Counted from the stretch's first letter, positions 43,226-52,118 are shown. The stretch is 64,000 bases of DNA from Chryseobacterium sp. HSC-36S06 (GCF_024171485.1 NZ_JALJZX010000002.1:682001-746000), one strand, 5' to 3'. Notes: generated by a model from the letters alone, not told the origin. Numbers and translations are program-made.

Positions 43226-43827
43226 TTTAGAAAGTTTTCCAAAATCTGCTTTCCATTGGGCGTTAAAATACTTTCCGGGTGATACTGAACTGCGTGAACA
43301 TCGTAAGTTCTGTGTTTCAAACTCATGATCATTCCGTTTTTATCGATGCTCGTGACTTCTAATTCTTCAGGGAAATCTTCAGGATTTACTGCCCACGAAT
43401 GATATCTGCCGACTTCCAAAATATCAGGTAAATTCCTGAAAATTCTATGTTCCTTAATCTGCGTAGATTCCGTCGCAACACCGTGATAGATTTCAGAAAG
43501 ATTGATCAAACTTCCGCCAAAAGCCTCTGCAATCGCCTGCTGACCAAGACAAACTCCGAGAATGGATTTTGTGGGCGCATATTTTTTAATGACCTCTAGC
43601 AGGATTCCGGCTTCTTCAGGAATTCCCGGGCCTGGCGAAAGAATGATCTTGTCGTATTTCTCTATTTCTTCCAAAGAGATCCGGTCGTTTCTGAAAACCT
43701 CTACTTTTTCACCGATAATCTGTTCAATCATCTGAACGAGATTGTAGGTGAAACTGTCGTAATTGTCGAGAACCAGGATTTTGGTTGATGGTTGATGGTT
43801 GGAGGTTGATGGTCTCGTATTCTTCAT
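43222..43827 (-). CDS. trpG: Anthranilate synthase glutamine amidotransferase subunit
   Basis: 201 aa class I glutamine amidotransferase that feeds ammonia to TrpE. Nucleophile Cys93 (GVCLGQQA), and the His/Glu of VQYHPESIL. LSPGPGIPEE is conserved. Homologues start at about KILVLDNYDSF; here 15 residues precede, of which 6-15 (PSTSNHQPST) come from a heptamer array (43784-43811). The start codon overlaps the S23 gene stop (ATGA). Confidence 0.96.
   Translation of the reverse strand: MKNTRPSTSNHQPSTKILVLDNYDSFTYNLVQMIEQIIGEKVEVFRNDRISLEEIEKYDKIILSPGPGIPEEAGILLEVIKKYAPTKSILGVCLGQQAIAEAFGGSLINLSEIYHGVATESTQIKEHRIFRNLPDILEVGRYHSWAVNPEDFPEELEVTSIDKNGMIMSLKHRTYDVHAVQYHPESILTPNGKQILENFLK
43784..43811. 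repeat. Heptamer array at the 5' end of trpG (left flank of S23 gene)
   Basis: Plus strand GTTGATG GTTGATG GTTGGAG GTTGATG. It is inverted relative to the array at 44206-44233, and the two bracket the S23 gene. Confidence 0.85.
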
Positions 43828-44183
43828 TTTAGTTTATTTCTGTAATAATTAATGAATCCATTCAGTAACTTTTTGCAGACTGTTATTTGATTCAGGTTTA
43901 TTTCGAGTTGTTCACCGTTTAAATATTTTTGGTCGAATGAAATATATAATTGCGTTTCTAACTCATAAAGGGAACCTCGTGCAATAAATAAAAAATGTAT
44001 TGTCTCCTTAGATGTATCTCTTCCACAGCCTTCTCCAATATTAGAAACTACCGAAACTGCACTCCGTCTCATTTGACTGGTCAGACCAAATATTTCTTCT
44101 TTTGGAAAAATTTTAGTTGACTCGTAAACAAGATTTGTGAGTTTTCTCGCTTCTATCCATACCTCAAGATTTATATATTCCAT
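43824..44183 (-). CDS. S23-type four-helix-bundle protein
   Basis: 119 aa starting at 44183 (MEYINLEVWIEARKLTNLVY); a TTG seven codons upstream is less likely. IFGLTSQMRRSAVSVVSNIGEG is the hallmark of the S23/TIGR02436 family, first known from intervening sequences in 23S rRNA genes; its role is unknown. It is not a tryptophan gene, yet sits between trpE and trpG, overlaps trpG by 4 nt, and is flanked by inverted heptamer arrays. This suggests an inserted element. Confidence 0.9.
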   Translation of the reverse strand: MEYINLEVWIEARKLTNLVYESTKIFPKEEIFGLTSQMRRSAVSVVSNIGEGCGRDTSKETIHFLFIARGSLYELETQLYISFDQKYLNGEQLEINLNQITVCKKLLNGFINYYRNKLK

Positions 44184-44205
44184 ATATGTGCTTTTGTATT
44201 TCAAT

Positions 44206-44233
44206 CAACCAGCAACTGACAACTATCAACAAA
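44206..44233. repeat. Heptamer array between trpE and the S23 gene (right flank)
   Basis: Plus strand CAACCAG CAACTGA CAACTAT CAACAAA, overlapping the trpE stop codon (44226-44228). Orientation is opposite to the array at 43784-43811. Confidence 0.8.
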
Positions 44234-45647
44234 TTTTTTCCGATTTCAAAATTGCTTTCTTTAAAGCGCCAAGCTTGTTGTTTACCTCCTGGAGTTCAAG
44301 TTCCGCCTGTGATTTCGCGACAATTCCGGCTCCGGCCTGGTAAAACAAGGTGTTGTTTTTGCTTAAAAATGTGCGGATCATAATCGCCTGATTACAGCTT
44401 CCATCGAAACCGACAAAGCCAATACAGCCGCCATAAAAACTGCGCGAAGTTTTTTCATATTCATTGATCAACTGCATCGCGCGATATTTCGGGGCGCCGC
44501 TCAATGTTCCCTGCGGAAAGGTGGTTGCAATCATCTCATAAGGATTCTGATCTTCTGAAACATCGGCAGTAACTTCTGAAACCATATGAATCACGTGCGA
44601 AAAAAACTGAATTTCCTTGAGTTTTGAAACCGTTATGTTTTTTCCCAAAATGCTTAAATCATTTCGCGCCAGATCAACCAGCATCGTATGTTCAGCATTT
44701 TCTTTTGCATCTTTTCTGAGTTCTTCTGCAGATTTTAAATCTTCTTCTACGTTTCCGGTGCGCTTGAATGTTCCTGCGATAGGATGAATAACGGCTTTCT
44801 GGTCTTTAATAATCAACTGACTTTCCGGACTCGAACCCATCAGTTTGTAATCGCCATAATCAAAGAAAAACAAATAAGGTGAAGGATTGATATTCCGCAA
44901 AGCGCGGTAAACATTGAATTCATCGCCAATAAATTTCTGCTGAAACCTGCGGCTTAAAACCAACTGAAAAACATCGCCGCGGAAACAGTGTTTTTTGGCA
45001 GTTTCAACTGAATCTCTGTATTCTTCATCTGTCAAATTTGATTCTTCACCGCCTACTTTTTCGAAAGGAAATATCGGTGCATTCTTTTGTTGGATCAAAT
45101 TTTCAATGACTGCGATTTCAGATTTTAAACCATCAATTTTATTCTCAACCAGAAACATTTCGTCATTATGATGATTGATAGCGATCACATACTGATAAAG
45201 GCGGTAACGCAAAAGTGGAATATTACTTTCCGCTGAAACTTCTTTGAATTTAATGCTTTCAAAAAATGGAATTGCATCATAAGAAGTATAACCAAAAAAT
45301 CCCTGCGCAGATTTTCCGACAGGTAAATTCGGCTCCTGGCATTCAAACGTTTTTGAAAAATTCTGAAGTAGATCGGTCAGCTTTTCATTTGAAATATTGA
45401 TTTTCTCGGCACTTTCGAGCGGGAATTTAATTTGCGCTTCCTGGTAATTTCTGATTTCGATTCCGGCAATGGCATTCACCGCGATAAATGAAAAATTATT
45501 ATCGGTATTCTGGTTTCCGGCGCTTTCTAAAAGAATGGTATCCCGAAACTGATCGCGAAGCCTGAGGTAAATTCCGATGGGCGTAAAAAGATCGCTCAAA
45601 GTAGATTTTACCGTGGTTTTCAGCGTTATTTTTTGGTTGAATATCAT
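44226..45647 (-). CDS. trpE: Anthranilate synthase component I
   Basis: 473 aa chorismate-utilising enzyme. LLESAG (about 40-45) is the tryptophan feedback site. The catalytic core has GDVFQLVLSRRF, SPEMLI-like GSSPESQLI, PIAGTFKRTG, EHTMLVDLARNDL and TTFPQGTLSGAPK. It is the first structural gene of the operon and lies behind an attenuator with a Trp-rich leader peptide. Its stop codon is inside a heptamer array. Confidence 0.97.
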   Translation of the reverse strand: MIFNQKITLKTTVKSTLSDLFTPIGIYLRLRDQFRDTILLESAGNQNTDNNFSFIAVNAIAGIEIRNYQEAQIKFPLESAEKINISNEKLTDLLQNFSKTFECQEPNLPVGKSAQGFFGYTSYDAIPFFESIKFKEVSAESNIPLLRYRLYQYVIAINHHNDEMFLVENKIDGLKSEIAVIENLIQQKNAPIFPFEKVGGEESNLTDEEYRDSVETAKKHCFRGDVFQLVLSRRFQQKFIGDEFNVYRALRNINPSPYLFFFDYGDYKLMGSSPESQLIIKDQKAVIHPIAGTFKRTGNVEEDLKSAEELRKDAKENAEHTMLVDLARNDLSILGKNITVSKLKEIQFFSHVIHMVSEVTADVSEDQNPYEMIATTFPQGTLSGAPKYRAMQLINEYEKTSRSFYGGCIGFVGFDGSCNQAIMIRTFLSKNNTLFYQAGAGIVAKSQAELELQEVNNKLGALKKAILKSEKIC

Positions 45648-45670
45648 GTTGATTTTTAGTTTTTGGATAT

Positions 45671-45768
45671 AAAAAAAGACTTTAACGCAATGTCAAAGTC
45701 TTCTTATTTTTTTGATAAATATATTTTTTACACAAAAGAACAGTGCTCAAGACTTTGAAAGTTTTGAG
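45671..45768 (-). promoter_or_regulatory. trp attenuator (alternative hairpins)
   Basis: On the minus strand: segment 1 (CTCAAAACTTT) pairs with segment 2 (AAAGTCTTGAG) at 45746-45768. Segment 2 (CAAAGTCTT, 45749-45757) can instead pair over 9 bp with segment 3 (AAGACTTTG, 45694-45702). Segment 3 pairs with segment 4 (AAGACTTT/AAAGTCTT, 45676-45702) to form a terminator followed by T5 (45671-45675). Segment 1 starts directly behind the three Trp codons, so a stalled ribosome would free segment 2 and favour antitermination. Confidence 0.9.
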
Positions 45769-45802
45769 GCCACCACCAGTTTGTTTTGTTGATCGGTTTC
45801 AT
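45728..45802 (-). CDS. trpL: trp leader peptide
   Basis: 24-residue reading frame on the minus strand, beginning MKPINKTNWWWP and ending in a TAA at 45728-45730. Residues 9-11 are three consecutive Trp codons (TGG x3, 45770-45778). The frame lies between a TATATTTG box and the alternative hairpins upstream of trpE. The ATG is 5 nt behind the -7 box, so translation is probably near-leaderless. Rare Trp codons in a row make chance very unlikely. Confidence 0.9.
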   Translation of the reverse strand: MKPINKTNWWWPQNFQSLEHCSFV

Positions 45803-45807
45803 TAGGA

Positions 45808-45815
45808 CAAATATA
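45808..45815 (-). promoter_or_regulatory. trp operon -7 box
   Basis: TATATTTG on the minus strand directly upstream of trpL; a TTTG lies at 45839-45842 with a 23-nt spacer, slightly long for this promoter class. Confidence 0.55.
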
Positions 45816-45865
45816 GAAATCATTTTTTAACTGAAAAGCAAAAATCAAAAAAAATTCTTAAAAAC

Positions 45866-46996
45866 TTACTCCTCCACATTTTTCAGTGCCATGAGTAAAT
45901 GATATGCGCCTTTGGTAACAAAGGTTTTACTGGCATTTTTGCTATCAAAATTCAGCAGTTCAGTTAAACCGTTTTCAGAATTTCCTATCGTTACGGCAAA
46001 CATTTTATAAGTTTTGGGTTTTACTTCCTCAAAAACATACTGTTTGCCTTCCCAAGTCACGATTGCATCGTCTGGAATTACAAATCCTTCCTCGGCATTT
46101 ACTTCGATCTCTGCATTCATGAAGGTTCCAAGGATAAGGCTTTCGTCTTTATCAATCAGGTCGCAGTGGATTAGTACGCTGCGGTCCGGCGCAAAATCTT
46201 TGCCGATTAATTTCACTGTTGCTGCGTATTGTTTTGTTGGGTTCTGGTTTGTAAATGCATAAACTTTTTGCCCGACAGAAATTTTACTTAAATCTTTTTC
46301 GAAGACTTTCAGAGCCAAATGCGTTTGTCCGTTATTAACGATTTCATACAAAACATCGGCGGAAGAAACATATTGGCCGATTGTCGCATTCACACTTGAA
46401 ATGTAGCCGGAAATCGGCGCTACAACTGCCACAGACTTCTTGATATTGCCGGAACTCACGCTTCCCGGACTGATTCCGTAGGAACGCAACTGAGACTCAA
46501 TTCCGCGAACGGCAGCGCCCTGAGACTGGGTTTCGTTAGCCGCTTTTTGTGTGACTTTATCGGAGCTTGCCTGGTATTTATTCAAATATTTCTGGCGGTC
46601 ATAATCCTTCTGCGCATACCCAAAATTCGATTTTGCCTGAAGATAATCCTGCTGAAGTCTCGCCAAATCCGGATTTTCAACCACTGCCAAAGTCTGCCCG
46701 CGGGTCACGTAATTTCCCGGTACAAACCGTACAGTTTTTATGATTCCTCCGGTGGATGAAGAAACGCCTGCCATTCCTGTTGGCGGCACATCTATTTGCC
46801 CACTCAGGAGAATTTTGTTGGCAATACTTTCATTATTAAGAGTTGTCGTTTCAATCTCCGCCGTTTTTTTCTGTAAATCGGTGAGCGTGATTTGGTCGCC
46901 AGAAATGGCGTATGTTTCCTGGGTTACCGTTTCCTCCTTTTTGGAACAGGAAAACAAAAGAACCCCGGAAAGCATTACTATTATTGATTTTTTCAT
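45866..46996 (-). CDS. Efflux RND periplasmic adaptor lipoprotein
   Basis: 376 aa. Lipoprotein signal with lipobox (LLFSCSKKEE). Order: beta-barrel and lipoyl halves (TVRFVPGNYVTRGQTLAVVENP, then VAVVAPISGYISSVNATIGQYV) around a coiled-coil hairpin (LARLQQDYLQAKSNFGYAQKDYDRQ). It is the membrane-fusion part of a CusB/CzcB-type metal efflux pump. Last gene of the operon, behind the cytochrome b gene by 16 nt. Confidence 0.9.
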   Translation of the reverse strand: MKKSIIVMLSGVLLFSCSKKEETVTQETYAISGDQITLTDLQKKTAEIETTTLNNESIANKILLSGQIDVPPTGMAGVSSSTGGIIKTVRFVPGNYVTRGQTLAVVENPDLARLQQDYLQAKSNFGYAQKDYDRQKYLNKYQASSDKVTQKAANETQSQGAAVRGIESQLRSYGISPGSVSSGNIKKSVAVVAPISGYISSVNATIGQYVSSADVLYEIVNNGQTHLALKVFEKDLSKISVGQKVYAFTNQNPTKQYAATVKLIGKDFAPDRSVLIHCDLIDKDESLILGTFMNAEIEVNAEEGFVIPDDAIVTWEGKQYVFEEVKPKTYKMFAVTIGNSENGLTELLNFDSKNASKTFVTKGAYHLLMALKNVEE

Positions 46997-47012
46997 TTTT
47001 TAATGGCTTAAA

Positions 47013-47579
47013 TTATTCTCCGCCAATCATTTTGGAGGCAATTCCTTTTTTATTCGTGAGTTCTGCTACCGTTATTCCTGTAAAATGAAGCAGTACAAAT
47101 ACAGGCATCCAATAGACGGCAAATTTGTGTATCTCTTCTGCCCTTTCCAACGCTTCTTCCGAAGCAAGTTCCCACATCAGCGCAAAACCAGTAATAATCT
47201 GCACCGCCAGCAAAATGTAAAAAATGCTGTAAACAGTACCCTGAAGTTTTTCTTTCCCTGTAGATGTTTTTGCAAAAGGATTTGGATATTTTACGCCTTT
47301 AACCAAAAGATAAATAATTCTTAAAATATACGCGAAAACAAGCACATATGCGAAATTGATATGCCAGTCGAACATAGGGTTAATGATGCTTTTCGCGATG
47401 CCCACTACACTTTCCTGTGGCAGCTGCACATTATTTTTACTTAATTCTGCCGAAACTGCTGTCGTTATTGTTTTTTTAGACATCCAGTACATTCTTAAAA
47501 ATCCAGTGGAAAAAAGTACCAGCATTGCGAATGCGATTAACCAGTGGATGATTCTGTGGAGTGTTGTAAATTTTTTCAT
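47013..47579 (-). CDS. Cytochrome b561/b6-type membrane protein
   Basis: 188 aa, four membrane helices with histidines suited to bind heme: TLHRIIHWLIAFAML (helix 1), DWHINFAYVLVFAYILR (helix 2), ILLAVQIITGFALMWEL (helix 3) and EIHKFAVYWMPVFVLLHFTG (helix 4). It resembles the b-type cytochrome subunits of hydrogenases and formate dehydrogenases, without such partners here. It is wedged between the outer-membrane channel and the adaptor of the efflux pump. Confidence 0.82.
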   Translation of the reverse strand: MKKFTTLHRIIHWLIAFAMLVLFSTGFLRMYWMSKKTITTAVSAELSKNNVQLPQESVVGIAKSIINPMFDWHINFAYVLVFAYILRIIYLLVKGVKYPNPFAKTSTGKEKLQGTVYSIFYILLAVQIITGFALMWELASEEALERAEEIHKFAVYWMPVFVLLHFTGITVAELTNKKGIASKMIGGE

Positions 47580-47639
47580 AGTTCTTATTTTTAAATTTCG
47601 TTTTGAAGTTTTATTTTAAACTTCGCAGCAAAAAATTCT

Positions 47640-48854
47640 TTATTTATTTTTGAGATTATTGAGTTCTATAATTTTTTCGTTTAAATTATTTTGAGCGTCG
47701 ATATACCTGTTCTGAATATCAAGCGACTGATTCACCAAAATAGTATATTCCAGATAGTTGATTTCACCTTCTTTTGAAAGTAGATCTGCCGTAAACAGAA
47801 TGGTTTGTGCGTTTTTCAAGCCTTTGGCTTTATAATAATCAATTTCAGATTTCAGCTTTTGATATTCACCATAGGTTTTTGCGTACCTGTTTTTAAAGTC
47901 ACGGACTGCGATATCATAATTATTATCGGCAATCTGCTGGTTAATTTTCTGACCTTCTATCAATGATTTCTGTGCAGAATTAAAAACCGGAAGCGCTACG
48001 CCAACCAAACCGCTCTGAAAACGGTGAGTGCCATTGTAGTACTTATCGTCTGAGCCGTTGCCTTTCATCGTTGTAGAATTAATTCCGAAATTCAAACTGG
48101 GTAAAAGCTTCGCTTTTTCAGCTTCCAGTCTTGCGTTTTCAATATTTTTCTGATGTTCGAGCTGCGACAGAACCAACGGGTTTCCGCTGAAATTCTCATC
48201 AAAATCCAAATTCAAAAGATAAAAACTGCCTTTTTCATTCTGATAAATTTCACCATCATTAATCAGATAATTAAATTGATAAAGTGATATTTCGCGGTCC
48301 TTCAGCAAACTTTGGAGCTGAATCTCTGCCTGGCTTCGGTATGCTTCAGCCGTGGTTTTCTCCAGAATGTTGCTTTCGCCCGCTTTCAGCCGAAGTTCAG
48401 AACGTTTGTAATAATTTGAATAGATGCTGTCGGTTATTTTCAGAAGTTTCTGCTTTTCGTCCAGATAATTCAGATTATTGTACACCAAAGCGATTTCCCT
48501 TTTCAGCTGCCATTTCTGCACATCCAGTCCTAACATTGCGTTTTTCCACTGTTCCGTTAAAACCTGTTTTTGGGTTTTATAGAATTTGGGCAACCGCAGC
48601 ATTTGATTCACAGAAAAAGCATTATCTACATAAGCCGAATTGATCTGCCCTATTTCTCCTGTGATGTTCAATGGATCAATTGCCACTGCGGAATTTTGTA
48701 TTCGGTTCTGATAATCAATTTTCAGCTGTCCCGATTTTAAATTCAGATTGTTCTGAATTGCCCTGTCATAAGCATTTTCCAAAGAAATTGGGGTTTGCGA
48801 GAAGCTTTTAATAAAAAACAATATTAAAAACAGACTGAGATATTTAGGTTTCAT
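47640..48854 (-). CDS. TolC-like outer-membrane efflux protein
   Basis: 404 aa, starting at 48854 (MKPKYLSLFLILFFIKSFSQ signal peptide), 10 nt behind the RND gene stop. The frame continues 40 codons upstream inside the RND gene, which I reject. Long helical segments with periodic Leu/Ala and two similar halves (AYDRAIQNNLNLKSGQLKID near the start, LEHQKNIENARLEAEKAKLLPSL later) fit the outer-membrane factor family. Confidence 0.88.
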   Translation of the reverse strand: MKPKYLSLFLILFFIKSFSQTPISLENAYDRAIQNNLNLKSGQLKIDYQNRIQNSAVAIDPLNITGEIGQINSAYVDNAFSVNQMLRLPKFYKTQKQVLTEQWKNAMLGLDVQKWQLKREIALVYNNLNYLDEKQKLLKITDSIYSNYYKRSELRLKAGESNILEKTTAEAYRSQAEIQLQSLLKDREISLYQFNYLINDGEIYQNEKGSFYLLNLDFDENFSGNPLVLSQLEHQKNIENARLEAEKAKLLPSLNFGINSTTMKGNGSDDKYYNGTHRFQSGLVGVALPVFNSAQKSLIEGQKINQQIADNNYDIAVRDFKNRYAKTYGEYQKLKSEIDYYKAKGLKNAQTILFTADLLSKEGEINYLEYTILVNQSLDIQNRYIDAQNNLNEKIIELNNLKNK

Positions 48855-48864
48855 TATTTTAAAA

Positions 48865-51800
48865 TTATTCATCGAGGTTAATCTTTTTTTTACGTTGGGG
48901 AAAATGTTTTTCGAACCAGATATAAACGGTTGGCAAAATGAAAAGCGTAAGGAAGGTTGCCAGAAGTAAACCACCGATAACTACTGTTGCGAGCGGTCTT
49001 TGTACTTCCGCACCTTCACCTTGGCTTATCGCCATCGGCAAAAATCCGAGCGAGGCGACCAAAGCGGTCATCAAAACGGGTCGAAGCCTCATTTTACCGC
49101 CGATACGCACTACTTCGTTCAAGTTTGAATGAATTTCCTTCTGCCTGTTAAACTCTGCAATCAATACAATCCCGTTAAGCACCGCGACCCCGAAAAGAGC
49201 GATAAAACCAACCCCTGCAGAAATACTGAAGTTCATGTCCCGAAGCCATAGTGACAGAATTCCGCCAATCGCAGATAGCGGAATTGTGGTGAAAATAATC
49301 AGGCCATATTTCACTGAACTGAACGCGAAGTAAAGCATCAGAAGAATTAAAGCCAAACTGATAGGAACCGCGATTCCGAGACGTTGCTGTGCCTGCTGAA
49401 GATTCTCGAACGTACCACCATATTTGATAGTATACCCAACGGGAAGTTTAAGATTTTTATCAACCATTTGCTGTAAATCCTGCACAGTAGACTGAATGTC
49501 CCGCCCTTTTACATTGAATCCGACGATGATTCGCCGGTGTGCTTCTTCCCGCTGAATCTGGTTTACACTTTCCTTTAATTCTACCTGAGCTACGGCGCTC
49601 AAGGGAATTTCAGCACCAACTGGTGTCGGAATGAGAAGATTTTTCACATCTTGGAGATTTTTCCTGAGTTCCCCGTCCAGACGGACTACCAAATCAAATT
49701 TTTTCTCTTCCTCGAAAACGGAACCTGCGCTCTGCCCTGCAAAAGCGGTATTCACCATTTTATTAACCTCACCAATGCTTAATCCATATTGCGAAAGTGC
49801 GGGGCGGTTATATTCAATAAGAATTTGTGGCATTCCGGAAATTGGTTCAACATAAATATTTTCTGCTCCATCGATTTTTTTGGAAATTTCACCCAGTTTT
49901 TCAGCATAAATCTTTAATGAATCGAGATTTTCACCGAAAATTTTACATACAACATCCTGTCTTGCACCAGTCATCAGTTCATTAAACCTCATATTAACCG
50001 GATATTGAAATGAATAGGTGACACCCACGATATTTTTCTTGAGTTCTGCAGACATTTTTTCGGCGAGTTCGTCGTATGATTTCGCGGAAGTCCATTCTTT
50101 ACGTGGTTTAAGAATAATCATCATATCACTCGCATCGATTGGCATTGGATCCGTGGGAATTTCGCTGCTACCGGTTTTCCCTACAATTTTTTCAATTTCA
50201 GGGAATTTTTTCAGCAGTATTTGCTGGCTTTTTAAAACTGCATCGGTAGAAGTTTTAAGGTTACTTCCGGGTAAAACCCTTGTATCAACGGCAAAATCGC
50301 CTTCAGGTAGGGTCGGAATAAATTCTCCGCCTAATTTGGTCATGATAAAAACCGAAACAAAGAAAAGGCCTAAAACACTGAAAAATAAAGGATTCTGAAA
50401 TTTTAAAACTACCTTAAGAATTTTATCGTAAACAGCTTCAAGCTTATCCATCATCCGGTCGGCATAATTTTTCTTGTGCGTAATCTTCTTGGACAGAAAC
50501 AGCGCGCTCATCATCGGAACATACGTTAAAGACAGGATAAATGCACCTAAAAGTGCAAAAATAACCGTTTGCGCCATCGGTTTGAACATCTTACCTTCCA
50601 CCCCTTCCAACGTGAGAATCGGTAAATAAACAATCAGAATTATGATCTGTCCGAATACAGCCGAATTCATCATTTTACCAGCTGAACTCTCCACAGTTTC
50701 ATCCATTTCCTTAGCGGTAAGAAAGTTTTTGTTTACGAGCGTTGGGCCATTAAGCCTGTGTAGAATGGCTTCCACAATAATCACAGCACCGTCTACAATC
50801 AAGCCGAAATCGAGAGCGCCTAAACTCATGAGATTTCCGGAAACCCCGAAAATGTTCATCATGATAAACGCGAAAAGCATGGAAAGCGGAATGACAGACG
50901 AGACGATAAATCCTGCCCGTAGATTTCCCAGGAAAAGCACAAGGACAAAAATTACGATCAAGGCTCCTTCCAAAAGGTTTTTTGAAACAGTGCTGATCGC
51001 GTTGTTCACCATTTTCGTCCGGTCGAGGAATGGTTCTATCACCACACCTTCCGGAAGTGTTTTCCGGATCTCGTCGATCCTGATTTTTACATTTTCAATA
51101 ACTTTATTGGAATTGGCGCCTTTCATCATCATTACCACCGCGCCGGCAACTTCACTTTTTCCGTTGTAGGTCATGGCACCATACCTTATGGCGTTTCCGT
51201 ACTGCACTTTTCCTATATTTTCAATTAAAACGGGTGTTCCATCGGGAAGATTTTTGACCACCGTCTTTTCGATGTCCCTGATTTTCCCCATCAATCCTTC
51301 TGTCCGGATGTAGAGAATTGTGGGACCTTTTTCGATATAAGCACCACCGGTATTCTGGTTATTGTTTTCCAGCGCGGTGAATACTTCCTGCATCGTTACT
51401 CCCATCGCTTTGAGTTGCGCGGGGTTTACTGCAACTTCATACTGCTTCAGGTTTCCACCAAAACTGGCAACATCAGCAACGCCTTCGGTTCCCAACAGTT
51501 GCCGTCTTACAATCCAATCCTGAATGGTACGAAGCTCCATGGCAGTGTAACGGTGCTCGTAACCGGTTTTCGGACGAATTACATACTGATAAATTTCACC
51601 CAAACCGGTGGAAATCGGTGCCATTTCCGGGACTCCAAGCGTTACCGGAATATCTTTGGAAACATTTTGTAACCGTTCGGAAACCTGCTGCCTTGCGAGA
51701 TAAAGATCTACGTCTTCCTCGAAAACGATGGTCACAACAGAAAGACCAAAACGCGAAAAACTCCGCATCTGCTTGATTCCCTGTATATTGTTCATCGCCT

Positions 51801-52011
51801 GTTCTAACGGAAAAGTAATAAAGCGTTCGACATCGGGTGCGCCCAAACTTGGCGAAGAAGTAATCAGCTGTACCTGGTTATCGGTAATATCCGGTACCGC
51901 ATCGATGGGCAGTTTCCGAAGTTCTATAATTCCATAAATAATCCAGCCGAGTGTCATCAGGATGATAATCAGCTTATTTTTTATAGAAAAATTTATGATT
52001 TTATTTAGCAT
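48865..52011 (-). CDS. CusA/CzcA-family heavy-metal efflux RND pump
   Basis: 1048 aa with 12 expected membrane helices and two large periplasmic loops. Features: IDAVPDITDNQVQLIT, SRFGLSVVTIVFEEDVDLY, and the helix-4 proton-relay stretch DFGLIVDGAVIIVEA with two acidic residues typical of the heavy-metal class (HME-RND). It works with the TolC-like and adaptor proteins downstream to pump metal ions such as Cu, Ag, Zn or Co; the exact ion cannot be read. Confidence 0.95.
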   Translation of the reverse strand: MLNKIINFSIKNKLIIILMTLGWIIYGIIELRKLPIDAVPDITDNQVQLITSSPSLGAPDVERFITFPLEQAMNNIQGIKQMRSFSRFGLSVVTIVFEEDVDLYLARQQVSERLQNVSKDIPVTLGVPEMAPISTGLGEIYQYVIRPKTGYEHRYTAMELRTIQDWIVRRQLLGTEGVADVASFGGNLKQYEVAVNPAQLKAMGVTMQEVFTALENNNQNTGGAYIEKGPTILYIRTEGLMGKIRDIEKTVVKNLPDGTPVLIENIGKVQYGNAIRYGAMTYNGKSEVAGAVVMMMKGANSNKVIENVKIRIDEIRKTLPEGVVIEPFLDRTKMVNNAISTVSKNLLEGALIVIFVLVLFLGNLRAGFIVSSVIPLSMLFAFIMMNIFGVSGNLMSLGALDFGLIVDGAVIIVEAILHRLNGPTLVNKNFLTAKEMDETVESSAGKMMNSAVFGQIIILIVYLPILTLEGVEGKMFKPMAQTVIFALLGAFILSLTYVPMMSALFLSKKITHKKNYADRMMDKLEAVYDKILKVVLKFQNPLFFSVLGLFFVSVFIMTKLGGEFIPTLPEGDFAVDTRVLPGSNLKTSTDAVLKSQQILLKKFPEIEKIVGKTGSSEIPTDPMPIDASDMMIILKPRKEWTSAKSYDELAEKMSAELKKNIVGVTYSFQYPVNMRFNELMTGARQDVVCKIFGENLDSLKIYAEKLGEISKKIDGAENIYVEPISGMPQILIEYNRPALSQYGLSIGEVNKMVNTAFAGQSAGSVFEEEKKFDLVVRLDGELRKNLQDVKNLLIPTPVGAEIPLSAVAQVELKESVNQIQREEAHRRIIVGFNVKGRDIQSTVQDLQQMVDKNLKLPVGYTIKYGGTFENLQQAQQRLGIAVPISLALILLMLYFAFSSVKYGLIIFTTIPLSAIGGILSLWLRDMNFSISAGVGFIALFGVAVLNGIVLIAEFNRQKEIHSNLNEVVRIGGKMRLRPVLMTALVASLGFLPMAISQGEGAEVQRPLATVVIGGLLLATFLTLFILPTVYIWFEKHFPQRKKKINLDE

Positions 52012-52118
52012 TTTTAATTTGAGTTAAATAATTACAAATCAATAGCTTCCACTATTAAATTTAAGGAAAAAACCGCTCGGAAAAGAAAATTTTACGAGCT
52101 ATTTTCTAAAAGATGACA

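Noticed and set aside
44184..44204. TTG start for the S23 protein seven codons upstream
   Set aside because: The ATG at 44183 gives the usual short N-terminus of the family; the extra residues are not family-like.
39231..44233. Heptamer arrays as a CRISPR array
   Set aside because: Units are 7 nt without spacers, arrays are dispersed and partly coding, and no cas genes are present.
48855..48974. Upstream extension of the TolC-like gene
   Set aside because: It would overlap the RND gene by about 100 nt; a normal signal peptide starts at 48854.
50642..51169. 175-codon plus-strand frame inside the RND gene
   Set aside because: Antisense shadow of a well-conserved gene, with low-complexity Ser/Thr/Ile composition and no start signals.
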